Assembly: GCA_964386325.1 (NCBI GenBank)
Contig: CAYLQY010000010.1
Location: 1-64,000 of the forward strand
DNA from: Anaerorhabdus sp964386325
Lineage (GTDB): Bacteria; Bacillota_I; Bacilli_A; Erysipelotrichales; Erysipelotrichaceae
Reading direction: 5' to 3'
Length of the DNA: 64,000 bases
Position 1 is the stretch's first letter. Each line of letters begins with the position of its first letter. This document shows positions 43,098-50,707 of this stretch, piece by piece. The notes beneath the pieces are model-generated. The model did no database searches. It was not told the origin of the DNA and worked only from the letters and a program-made list of their open reading frames with translations. A program made the position numbers and the translations under genes.

Positions 43098-43427
43098 ATG
43101 AACACACAATTCAAAAAAGGTGTCTTGGAACTTGTAGTTATGATGGTTGTAGCGAAACAAGATATCTATGGGTATGAACTGGTAAAAGAAGTATCTAATA
43201 TTGTCCATGTAAATGAGGGGACAATATATCCACTTTTGAAGAGAATGACAAATGATTCATTGTTTGAAACATATTTACGAGAATCAACCGAAGGACCACC
43301 TCGAAAATATTATCGAATAACAGGTAGGGGAATCGAAACGATGGAACAAACTAAGAAGGAATGGATGGAATTCTCAACGAGCATAAACCGCTTTATAGAG
43401 AATAGCAAGGAGAATAAACATGAATAA
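43098..43427 (+). CDS. PadR-family transcriptional regulator
   Basis: This 109-residue protein has the PadR winged-helix pattern: FKKGVLELVVMMVVAKQDIYGYELVKEV at the start, VNEGTIYPLLKRM as recognition helix, and the wing ESTEGPPRKYYRITGRG. The C-terminal helix for dimerisation is short. It overlaps the next gene by 8 bp. PadR genes followed by a DUF1700/HAAS gene are a common pair in Bacillota, in which the regulator controls the membrane protein operon. Confidence 0.95.
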   Translation: MNTQFKKGVLELVVMMVVAKQDIYGYELVKEVSNIVHVNEGTIYPLLKRMTNDSLFETYLRESTEGPPRKYYRITGRGIETMEQTKKEWMEFSTSINRFIENSKENKHE

Positions 43428-45021
43428 GCAACAGTTTTTAGAAAAATTAAAAAATCGTCTAGTTATCTTGAGTGATTCAGAGGTTAAGGATATTTTAGAT
43501 GAATATTCCGATACAATTGATCAAAAAATTCAAGAGGGAATGACTGAAGAAGATGCCGTAAAAGATTTTGGGGACATTGATGAACTTGCGAATGAAATAT
43601 TAGAAGCATATAAAATTAACACAGGTAAGAAATCTGCAAGACCTGAAGATACTGCTCAAAAAGTTGGCGATGCCTTAAATGAAATCGTAAACTACTTAGT
43701 GAAATTCTTCTCTACATTCTTTAGAGATTTATCAGTAGAAGGTGTGACACGTACACTTGTATTAATTGGAGTAGCAATCGTATTGATCTTTGTGTTACAA
43801 ATTCCATTTTATTTAATACGAGGCTTAGTTAGAAGTTTACTAGAAATTATCTTGCCTTACGGTATAGGACATGCGTTTTCAATCGTTACTTCAGTTCTAC
43901 TATCCATTGTATTCTTTATACTTACAATACTGATTATTATTAGTTTTGTGAGAGTAGGAGTTAATGGTGAAGAGATTAATGCTGAAAACTTATTTAAAAG
44001 ACCATTAGCAGAAGGCTTTAAATTTGAAGAAAAACCATACAAAGAACATAAAACAGCAAAGGAAGAACCACTGCATGCAAGTAAAAAAAAAGATGAATCT
44101 TCTTATGTAAAAACTGAAGAAGTAAAAGTAGAAGATAAAAAAGAATCAGAAAAAGAAGTTACAAAGGAAACAAAAGTTGAAGACAAAGACAATTCATATA
44201 GTTATTCATATGATTATAGTAATGGTCAAACTAGAAAAGAAAAATCTGGAACAAACGGATTTGGTAATGGAATTATCACTGCATTTGTTTGGGTGTTACG
44301 ATTTATTGGAATCTGTTTCCTAATTCCATTTTGGGGAATTATTGTCGGTATTGCAATTGCCATTGGATTTCTTGTTTATCTATGGGCGATTGGTGTTCCA
44401 TTATTGGGGTTAATCTTTGTTTCACTTGGAGCGATTTGTTTTATTGGAGCAATCGTAGGTGGATTTACTAATCTCATCTTTAGCAAACGTCATCATTTTT
44501 GGACAACAGGTATATCATTGATTATCGCAGCATTATTCCTAGGTGTAGGGGTTCCGTTAACATTTAATGATATCGCAAACTTAGAACCTGTTTATATCAC
44601 TTCACAAGAAGCTATACGTTATTTTGGAGATATAGAACAAGTTGAAGAAACAATACCTTATTACCAAGATGCTATTTATGATTTCAATGACTATCGAGTA
44701 AAATTTGTATTAGATAATTCGTTATATGATGAATTAGTAATTGAAAGTAATGGTGCCGAGTTTCTAGACCTTGATTATTATCAAAGAGGTGAAGATACAT
44801 ACCGAATTTATGTATACCAAGACTTTGATTCTTTCCGTGGATTCAGAAATTATTTCAGAAACATTGTTGAAGCAATGAAAGATAAAAGAATTCTTGTATT
44901 CGATTCAAGCGAATTACAATTAACTGTGAGAATTCCAGAAAAAGAAAAAGACACATTCCGCTATTATGATCGATTTGGAAATGTGAAAACATTAAATGAG
45001 AAAGCGCTAGATGAAAACTAG
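43420..45021 (+). CDS. HAAS (DUF1700)-domain membrane protein
   Basis: This is a 533-residue protein. Residues 1-70 form the HAAS/DUF1700 helical domain (LKNRLVILSDSEVKDILDEYSDTIDQKIQEGMTEEDAVKDFGDIDELANEIL). Membrane helices lie near 108-135 and 148-178. A charged, disordered lysine/glutamate linker follows (about 200-280), then a second membrane block of four helices (about 285-390) and a C-terminal extracytoplasmic beta-rich domain of DUF4097-like appearance. It is longer than most DUF1700 proteins and looks like a fusion of the sensor and effector parts. Function is unknown. It overlaps padR and is probably controlled by it. Confidence 0.75.
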   Translation: MNKQQFLEKLKNRLVILSDSEVKDILDEYSDTIDQKIQEGMTEEDAVKDFGDIDELANEILEAYKINTGKKSARPEDTAQKVGDALNEIVNYLVKFFSTFFRDLSVEGVTRTLVLIGVAIVLIFVLQIPFYLIRGLVRSLLEIILPYGIGHAFSIVTSVLLSIVFFILTILIIISFVRVGVNGEEINAENLFKRPLAEGFKFEEKPYKEHKTAKEEPLHASKKKDESSYVKTEEVKVEDKKESEKEVTKETKVEDKDNSYSYSYDYSNGQTRKEKSGTNGFGNGIITAFVWVLRFIGICFLIPFWGIIVGIAIAIGFLVYLWAIGVPLLGLIFVSLGAICFIGAIVGGFTNLIFSKRHHFWTTGISLIIAALFLGVGVPLTFNDIANLEPVYITSQEAIRYFGDIEQVEETIPYYQDAIYDFNDYRVKFVLDNSLYDELVIESNGAEFLDLDYYQRGEDTYRIYVYQDFDSFRGFRNYFRNIVEAMKDKRILVFDSSELQLTVRIPEKEKDTFRYYDRFGNVKTLNEKALDEN

Positions 45022-45033
45022 CGCTTTATTTTT
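45001..45033 (+). terminator. Terminator of the padR operon
   Basis: A 10-bp stem (AAAGCGCTAG / CTAGCGCTTT) embraces the stop codon and is followed by ATTTTTC. The convergent gene also ends in it. Confidence 0.85.
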
Positions 45034-45439
45034 CGTATACTTTCTTATTCTTCTTTGCAACTATAAACATTAAAACAATGTATGAGATGAAAGTTAAAGG
45101 TATTACAATAAAGATGATTGTGATACTATTGTTACTCGTGCCTCCAGTTGCATTTGGATCTCTAGCTAACGTCATCAGCATGATCATAACAGCGCAGAAA
45201 ATAAGAAACCATAACAATGTACGTAGGAGAACATGATGATAATATTTTAGAAGTTGTATATCATTCTTTCTAAGTTTTAACTCTAAGTAAATAGATCCTA
45301 CAAAAACTAGGATAATAAATAGGATAGATAAAAAATTATTTGCAAAAAATAAACTTGAATAACTCATGAGTATGAAGATAGGTAGAAAATTGTAAAGATA
45401 AATAAAACTTTTATAAGTATCAGAATTCTTCGTAGTCAT
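45026..45439 (-). CDS. Hypothetical four-helix membrane protein
   Basis: This 137-residue protein has four predicted helices: about 11-29, 31-50, 69-90 and 107-130. A short cytoplasmic basic loop (LKLRKNDIQLLKYYHHVLLR) lies in between. I recognise no family motif. It ends convergently within the terminator of the padR operon. No strong ribosome binding site is visible (GAGGTAATT before the ATG is acceptable). Whether it forms a unit with anything is unclear. Confidence 0.65.
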   Translation of the reverse strand: MTTKNSDTYKSFIYLYNFLPIFILMSYSSLFFANNFLSILFIILVFVGSIYLELKLRKNDIQLLKYYHHVLLRTLLWFLIFCAVMIMLMTLARDPNATGGTSNNSITIIFIVIPLTFISYIVLMFIVAKKNKKVYEK

Positions 45440-45483
45440 AAATTACCTCGCATTATCTATTAAACCATTTTATAAGCGAAATG

Positions 45484-45513
45484 CAAAATAAAAAAGCAAG
45501 TTTTCACTTGCTT
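45484..45513 (-). terminator. Terminator of trxA
   Basis: On the minus strand AAGCAAGT / ACTTGCTT with a 4-nt loop is followed by TTTTTTATTTT. Confidence 0.9.
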
Positions 45514-45827
45514 TATGCATTTTTAACTAAATCTAATACTTGTGATTTTGGTTTGAAACCAACAGAAGTTTGTACAGGTTTACCATCTTTAAATACAATT
45601 AATGTAGGGATAGTCATAACACCATATTTAGCTGCGATTGCTTCTTCGGCATCAACGTCTAACTTAAATACTTTAAAGTCCTTTGCTTCATCGGCAATCT
45701 CTTCAATTACTGGTGATAACATCTTACAAGGTCCACACCATGTTGCGAAGAAATCTACAAGAACAGGTTCCTTTGCTTCTAAAACTTCTTTTTCAAATGA
45801 TTCTTTATTTAAATGTAATACTGACAT
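45513..45827 (-). CDS. trxA: Thioredoxin
   Basis: This 104-residue thioredoxin has the active site ATWCGPCKM (residues about 30-37), the cis-proline in MTIPT, and DVDAEEAIAAKYGV. It is a full-length classical TrxA. It should reduce protein disulfides and serve peroxidases such as the one encoded at 41841. AGGAGGAA precedes the ATG. The gene is monocistronic. A GTGAC-TAT-GTCAC dyad lies in the promoter region about 60 bp upstream. Confidence 0.95.
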   Translation of the reverse strand: MSVLHLNKESFEKEVLEAKEPVLVDFFATWCGPCKMLSPVIEEIADEAKDFKVFKLDVDAEEAIAAKYGVMTIPTLIVFKDGKPVQTSVGFKPKSQVLDLVKNA

Positions 45828-45884
45828 ATTAGTATTCCTCCTTTATTTACATCTTCATTCTATCCTTTTATAAAGGGATATTCA

Positions 45885-45897
45885 GTGACTATGTCAC
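45885..45897. promoter_or_regulatory. Palindrome upstream of trxA
   Basis: GTGAC-TAT-GTCAC is a perfect dyad. Its half-site resembles the TGTGA/TCACA of Crp-type and Rex-type operators, though the spacer is shorter. On the minus strand TATAAA near 45866-45871 may be the trxA -10, so the dyad would lie close to the -35 position. The regulator is unknown. Confidence 0.35.
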
Positions 45898-45953
45898 AAT
45901 AAAATTACACAAAACTTTCACATATTCACCATGATGTCTTCACAACTGCAATC

Positions 45954-46062
45954 TATAATAAAGACATCAAATAGGAAATAATACCGTTTGATATAGATTT
46001 CTTTCCCCCGTTAAAGGATGTGAATCCTGAATGAAGAAGTGGACAACCATTTCTTTTTTTTT
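45954..46062 (+). ncRNA. Candidate small RNA with its own terminator
   Basis: TATAAT at 45954-45959 is followed, without any open frame, by three hairpins. ATCAAA / TTTGAT lies at about 45966-45992, AGGAT-GTGA-ATCCT at 46015-46028, and GAAGTGG-ACAA-CCATTTC at 46036-46053, which runs into eight or more T residues. The transcript would be about 95 nt. No -35 is clear. It fits no RNA family I know. It lies divergent from trxA and convergent with the MerR gene; it could also be an attenuated leader, but no plus-strand gene follows. Confidence 0.4.
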
Positions 46063-46101
46063 ATGTTTAATAAGCAATGACTAAAATATACGACTGTGGC
46101 T

Positions 46102-46488
46102 TTACTCTTTAGGACCCTCATAGCTTATCTTTCCATCAAGGACATCCTTATAAAACTGTTGCTTGGTATCTATAAAGTGAAGACTATCTTCAATCTCTTT
46201 CAACTTTTCGAGTAATAATACTCTCTTATGATCAAGAATAATTTGGCGTTTGGGAATTGAAGATTCACCTTCCATACAAAGTTGCACATATTGCTTCATC
46301 TCACTGATTCCCATGCCACATTGTTTTAAACAAGACAAACTTTTAATCCAAGAAATATCTTTGTCATCAAAAACTCGATAATTGTTTTTATCACGTTTAA
46401 CATTAGGGATTAATCCTTCATTACAATAGTATTTTAATGTTTCATAGTTCATATCTGTTAGTTTACAAGTTTCATTCATTGAAAACAT
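46102..46488 (-). CDS. MerR-family transcriptional regulator
   Basis: This 128-residue regulator has a MerR N-terminal winged helix (CKLTDMNYETLKYYCNEGLIPNVKRDKNNYRVFDDKDISWI) and a dimerisation helix. Cys residues are at SLSCLKQCGMG and QLCMEG. It resembles the NmlR/AdhR-type regulators that respond to aldehydes or electrophiles and lack a C-terminal effector domain. The start at 46488 follows GGAGGAA; the ORF start at 46503 lies on the ribosome binding site itself. It is divergent from the aldo/keto reductase gene, and its operator lies between them. Confidence 0.9.
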   Translation of the reverse strand: MFSMNETCKLTDMNYETLKYYCNEGLIPNVKRDKNNYRVFDDKDISWIKSLSCLKQCGMGISEMKQYVQLCMEGESSIPKRQIILDHKRVLLLEKLKEIEDSLHFIDTKQQFYKDVLDGKISYEGPKE

Positions 46489-46510
46489 ATTGATTTCCTC
46501 CATTAGGGTA

Positions 46511-46541
46511 TTGACCGGTAGTTACTACCGAGGTCTATAAT
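46511..46541 (+). promoter_or_regulatory. MerR-type promoter (19-bp spacer) of the aldo/keto reductase gene
   Basis: TTGACC (46511-46516) and TATAAT (46536-46541) are separated by 19 bp. Between them lies the perfect dyad CGGTAG-TTA-CTACCG (46516-46530). The overlong spacer plus central palindrome is the hallmark of promoters that MerR proteins activate by DNA distortion. Confidence 0.85.
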
Positions 46542-46584
46542 TCAAATTGTATTCTAAGCAACACGAAAGGTCAAGGTGATTAAT

Positions 46585-47445
46585 ATGGAATATGTTGTAT
46601 TACAAAATGGCGTAAAAATACCAAAGTTAGGATTTGGGGTTTTCCAAATATCAAAAGAAGAATGTGAAAAATGTGTATTGGATGCATTGAAAGTAGGTTA
46701 CAGACATATTGATACTGCCCAATCATATATGAATGAAGAAGAAGTAGGAAATGCGATTAAGAATTGCGGAATTAATAGAGAAGATCTATTTATTACCACA
46801 AAGGTTTGGATTGATAATTATGGATATGAAAAGACAAGAAAATCAGTATTAGAGTCAATGAATAAATTAAAAGTTGAGTATATTGATTTAGTATTACTTC
46901 ATCAACCATTTGGAGATTATTATAGTTCATACCATGCACTCGAAGATTTATATAAAGAAGGAAAAATACGTGCAATAGGGGTTAGTAATTTCTACCCAGA
47001 CAGACTTGCGGATTTAGCAGTATTTAATGAAATAAAACCCCATGTAAACCAAGTAGAAGTAAATCCACTTCATCAACAAACTAAAGCGCAAGAAAATATG
47101 CTTGATTTTGGTGTACAAATGCAAGCTTGGGCACCTTTTGGTGAGGGTAAGAATAATATGTTTCAAAATGAAGTATTAAAGGAAATAGGTGAAAAATATA
47201 ATAAAACAGTAGCACAAATCATCTTACGCTGGTTGATGCAAAGAAATATTGTCGCACTCGCAAAATCAACACATATCGAAAGAATGAAAGAGAATTTTGA
47301 AATCTTCGATTTTGAACTTAATACTGAAGATATGGAAAAAATCACTACTCTTGATACAAATGAAAGTTTGTTTTTCAATCACCAAACTCCAGAAACTGTG
47401 AAGATGTTTTCTAAAATGGTAGAAAATAGAAGAGGAAAAAATTAA
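46585..47445 (+). CDS. Aldo/keto reductase
   Basis: This 286-residue NADPH-dependent reductase of the AKR superfamily has the blocks LGFGVFQ, GYRHIDTAQSYMNEEEVGNAI (with the catalytic Asp and Tyr), TTKVWIDNYGYEK, YIDLVLLHQPFGDYYSSY and IGVSNFYPDRL. The cofactor region is IILRWLMQRNIVALAKS. It reduces aldehydes or ketones to alcohols; the physiological substrate is unknown. The ATG at 46585 follows AAGGTGAT. It is under a MerR-type promoter divergent from its regulator, which fits a role in aldehyde detoxification. Confidence 0.95.
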   Translation: MEYVVLQNGVKIPKLGFGVFQISKEECEKCVLDALKVGYRHIDTAQSYMNEEEVGNAIKNCGINREDLFITTKVWIDNYGYEKTRKSVLESMNKLKVEYIDLVLLHQPFGDYYSSYHALEDLYKEGKIRAIGVSNFYPDRLADLAVFNEIKPHVNQVEVNPLHQQTKAQENMLDFGVQMQAWAPFGEGKNNMFQNEVLKEIGEKYNKTVAQIILRWLMQRNIVALAKSTHIERMKENFEIFDFELNTEDMEKITTLDTNESLFFNHQTPETVKMFSKMVENRRGKN

Positions 47446-47478
47446 TTTCAGAAATATAATTTTAAAGCGTTATTAAAC

Positions 47479-47508
47479 AAGTCCTACGTAAGATTAGGAC
47501 TTTTCTTT
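47479..47508 (+). terminator. Terminator after the aldo/keto reductase gene
   Basis: The stem AGTCCTA / TAGGACT is followed by TTTCTTTT. The rest of the gap to 47715 holds TTGACA at 47647 but no clear matching -10. Confidence 0.85.
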
Positions 47509-47715
47509 TGTCAATGAAGAATAGTAATTTATGATTAAAATAATTTTGAAAATCATATATATCATTTTCCTATAATGTTATAATCTAGAGGTTATATTAT
47601 AAAAAAAACGCTTAAATAGTGATTTATTTGAAGATGTTAACATTGGTTGACAAAATTCCACGTATACTTGGTAGTGGTTAGAGAGTGCAAATAGTAGACT
47701 TTGTATGAGGTGAAA

Positions 47716-48144
47716 ATGGGTATTGAAACAAAAATTTATGAACTAAGGAAAAAAGCAGGATTAAGTCAAGAAGAATTGGGTTTCATACTGAATGTGACAA
47801 GACAAACTGTGTCAAAATGGGAAACTGGTCAAAGTCTTCCTGAAATAGACAAGGTGAATAGTCTATGTGATTACTTTCAAATTTCTGCCGATGAGCTTCT
47901 AAGAGATCAAGTAATTGAACAAGAGAAAGCAAACAAAAGAGATGATTTGAAAGAAATAGAGGTTAGAGCGAAAAAGATACCGTATCTTACATTGGCAATT
48001 TTTACTTTTATTTTTGCAGTGTTACTGATTCCAATTATGAATGAACTCCGTGTATCTAGTAATATTGAAGCTGCAATAGTTGCACTTGTGATTTCTTTAA
48101 GTATTTATTTCTTAGTGAATGGGTTGAAAAAAAGCAAAAAATAA
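47716..48144 (+). CDS. XRE-family regulator with membrane tail
   Basis: This 142-residue protein has an N-terminal HTH_3 domain (about 3-58: LRKKAGLSQEELGFILNVTRQTVSKWETGQSLPEIDKV), a charged linker, and two C-terminal hydrophobic segments near 85-105 and 115-135. It is the same type as the 19380 gene but not a close copy. The ATG at 47716 follows a GAGGTG site. The CPBP protease gene starts 29 bp after it and is likely in the same transcript. Confidence 0.85.
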   Translation: MGIETKIYELRKKAGLSQEELGFILNVTRQTVSKWETGQSLPEIDKVNSLCDYFQISADELLRDQVIEQEKANKRDDLKEIEVRAKKIPYLTLAIFTFIFAVLLIPIMNELRVSSNIEAAIVALVISLSIYFLVNGLKKSKK

Positions 48145-48172
48145 TACCTGAACCTCATAGAAAAGTGAGGCT

Positions 48173-49012
48173 ATGATGAAGCTAGAAAAGAAACGAATTA
48201 GATTATTTTTATTTTTTATTTTACTTTTTTTAATACCACTAAGCATTATGTATTCAGTAGGCGAGAATACAATATTCTTGACAATACTAATGATAACACC
48301 ATTAATTTCGAGCGTACTTACTAGATTAGTTACAAAAGAAGGGTTCAAAGATTTAAATATCAAACCGAATCTCAAACAAAATTGGAAGTTGTATATGAAA
48401 ATCTATTTCTTACCACCTGTTTTAATGATGATAGGAACTATTATCTTTTTTATAATATTCCAAAATCAGTTCAATCCTTTAGAAAGCAAATATGCAATTA
48501 ATTTAGGTGTATTAACGAATCGTGAATATATGTCAAAATTACTTATCATAATTCCTTTAGCAATATTAATTAATCCGATTGCTGGTTTACTTCAATGCTT
48601 TGGAGAAGAATTTGCATGGAGAGGTTATTTACTTCCAAAATTGATTCATCTATTTGGCATGAAGAAAGGTGTTTTAATAAATGGAATTATCTGGGGTTTA
48701 TGGCACAGTCCAATTATACTTACCGGATTCAACTACGGCAAAGAGAATCCTATTCTAGGGGTATTCGCAATGATCTTATTTTGTATAATTATTGGGAATA
48801 TTTGTTCGTATTTATTTTTAAAGTCAAAAAGTGTTGTAGCACCTACGATATTTCACGCATCATTAAATGCAATTGATTTGTATGCACCTGCAACATTATT
48901 CATGAGTGTAAAACCAAATCTATTTATTGGACCTAACCCTATAGGAGTGATAGGAGGAATAGGATTTATTGGATATTCAATATATCTTTGTTTTAAATAT
49001 AAAAATCTGTAG
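48173..49012 (+). CDS. CPBP-family intramembrane glutamic protease
   Basis: This 279-residue membrane protein has about eight hydrophobic segments. The CPBP/Abi signature is complete: FGEEFAWRGYLLPKL (catalytic Glu pair and Arg), WGLWHSPIIL (His), and a later FHASLNA (His/Asn). Members process prenylated or bacteriocin-related proteins and often protect against self-made peptides. The ATG at 48173 is doubled (ATGATG), and GTGAGG lies in front. It follows the XRE gene by 29 bp, and coexpression with it is likely. Confidence 0.9.
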   Translation: MMKLEKKRIRLFLFFILLFLIPLSIMYSVGENTIFLTILMITPLISSVLTRLVTKEGFKDLNIKPNLKQNWKLYMKIYFLPPVLMMIGTIIFFIIFQNQFNPLESKYAINLGVLTNREYMSKLLIIIPLAILINPIAGLLQCFGEEFAWRGYLLPKLIHLFGMKKGVLINGIIWGLWHSPIILTGFNYGKENPILGVFAMILFCIIIGNICSYLFLKSKSVVAPTIFHASLNAIDLYAPATLFMSVKPNLFIGPNPIGVIGGIGFIGYSIYLCFKYKNL

Positions 49013-49076
49013 TGAATAATGATTGTTTATTTCAAAAATAAAAGAGCCTTTTAAAATAGGCTCTTAATTTTGCATT

Positions 49077-49160
49077 TGGTGAGCGAAAAGAGACTTGAAC
49101 TCTCACGTCATAAGACACAGCATCCTTAGTGCTGCGCGTCTGCCATTCCGCCATTCGCTC
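49077..49160 (-). tRNA. tRNA-Leu (anticodon AAG)
   Basis: On the minus strand a class II tRNA can be folded. The acceptor stem is GAGCGAA / TTCGCTC, discriminator A, encoded CCA. The anticodon stem is CAGCA / TGCTG with loop CTAAGGA, anticodon AAG. The variable arm is long and the T-arm is GAGAG-TTCAAGT-CTCTT. A34 would be edited to inosine to read CUN codons other than CUU. A TATAAT at 49173-49178 (minus) is the likely -10, 12 bp upstream. Confidence 0.95.
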
Positions 49161-49252
49161 AGTGCATCTTCTATTATACTAAATCTTAAGAAAAATAAAA
49201 GTAGTATCATAAAAAAACATTATGTTATAATGTACAAAATTGGAGGAGTAGA

Positions 49253-50521
49253 ATGAAGAAGCTAGTATTAATATTGTTTTTGTTAATTGGTTCGTTATTC
49301 ACGCCAATGCAAATTTTTGCAGAAGAAGAAAAACCTAGCATTACAAGTGACTATGTTTATCTATATGATCAAACGACAGGACAAGTGTTGTGGGATGAGG
49401 GTTCAAAAGAGATTATTTATCCAGCATCGCTTACAAAAATGATGACCGCATTGATTGCGATTGAGAATGTTGATAACTATGATCAACAAGTTTTAATTGA
49501 TGAAAGAATTATGGCAGGATTAAAAGAAGCGGGTGCAAGTCGAGCAGGCTTTAATGTCGGTGATATAGTAACTATCCGTGATTTAATCTATGGAACATTA
49601 CTTCCGTCAGGAGCTGAATGTACTCAAGCTCTTGCTTATACGATTGCTGGTAGTGTTGATGGGTATGTTGAAATGATGAATCAAAAAGCTCAAGAATTGG
49701 GCATGAATAACACACATTATGTAAATACAACAGGACTACATGATGATAATCACTATTCTACTTTATATGATATAAGTCTTTTATTGGATTATGCCTTACA
49801 AAATGACTTCTTTAAAGAAGTATTTACTTCAAGTACATATCAAGCAGGTGTATCTAAAAATTATCCTACGCAAGGATTAAAGATGGAATCTACATCCTAT
49901 AAATATATAAATAATCCAGGTTCTAATGTACCTTATAAAGTAACTATTGATGGTTTTAATGGTAGTAAATCTGGATATACAATTGAAGCACGTTATTGTC
50001 TTGCATCAAGTGCTACAATTAATGATATGGATCTTATCTTAATTACTGCCCATGCGTGGGTAGAGAGAAAAATTCCAAGTCATTATCTAGATGCTGGAAC
50101 TATTTATAACTATTATCGAGATGCTTATCAAAGACAAACGCTGTTTAATGTAGATGATGTAATTAAGGAAAGTGAAATCAAATACCGATTTTTAGATAGA
50201 AACGTGGAATGGACGATTGATGAAGCAATTCTATTAGATGTTCCAAGTGATCCTAATCAATTAGTTATCGAGGTTACAATTCCTGATGTAATCTCTGAAA
50301 ATATTAAAAAAGGCGATGTTGTTGGTGAAGTTATAGTAATGAGCTATGGTGAAGTGGTTTATCAAAAAGAAATTATTAGTGATCAAAACATTCGTCAAAA
50401 TATCATTCTTCATTCTCTTGCAAATGCTGTAGATTGGATTCAAAATAATATCTTAGTTTCAGGTTTGATTATTATTGTTGTTTGCGGTGGAATTATTCTA
50501 GTATCTCGTAAAAAACACTAA
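49253..50521 (+). CDS. D-alanyl-D-alanine carboxypeptidase (PBP5-type)
   Basis: This 422-residue secreted, membrane-anchored enzyme trims pentapeptide stems of peptidoglycan. It has an N-terminal signal peptide (LVLILFLLIGSLFTPMQIFAEE) and the active-site SxxK in YPASLTKMMTA. The second motif is LPSGAE, where many homologues have SGN, and the KTG motif is GSKSGYT (KSG variant). A C-terminal domain and a membrane helix with basic end follow (SGLIIIVVCGGIILVSRKKH). GGAGGAG precedes the ATG, and an extended -10 (TGTTATAAT) is at 49223-49231. The gene is monocistronic. Confidence 0.95.
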   Translation: MKKLVLILFLLIGSLFTPMQIFAEEEKPSITSDYVYLYDQTTGQVLWDEGSKEIIYPASLTKMMTALIAIENVDNYDQQVLIDERIMAGLKEAGASRAGFNVGDIVTIRDLIYGTLLPSGAECTQALAYTIAGSVDGYVEMMNQKAQELGMNNTHYVNTTGLHDDNHYSTLYDISLLLDYALQNDFFKEVFTSSTYQAGVSKNYPTQGLKMESTSYKYINNPGSNVPYKVTIDGFNGSKSGYTIEARYCLASSATINDMDLILITAHAWVERKIPSHYLDAGTIYNYYRDAYQRQTLFNVDDVIKESEIKYRFLDRNVEWTIDEAILLDVPSDPNQLVIEVTIPDVISENIKKGDVVGEVIVMSYGEVVYQKEIISDQNIRQNIILHSLANAVDWIQNNILVSGLIIIVVCGGIILVSRKKH

Positions 50522-50530
50522 ATTTATAAA

Positions 50531-50558
50531 AGAAAGTGGAAAATCTGCTTTCTTTTTT
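50531..50558 (+). terminator. Terminator after the carboxypeptidase gene
   Basis: AGAAAG...CTTTCT with an inner GGA / TCT pairing is followed by TTTTT. Confidence 0.8.
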
Positions 50559-50707
50559 CATATCTAAAGAATCGAAATTTGATGAATGGTTGCGCTTACT
50601 TAGACAAATGAAGCCTATATTATATAGATAATAGGCTATAATTACGGTTTTTGTTGAGTTTTGAGCTTTATAAGCATATAATTTATAAGTTGCAAAGGAT
50701 GATGATT

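Noticed and set aside
45481..45873. 130-aa plus-strand ORF
   Set aside because: It is the exact antisense of thioredoxin, whose WCGPCK motif makes the minus strand the real gene.
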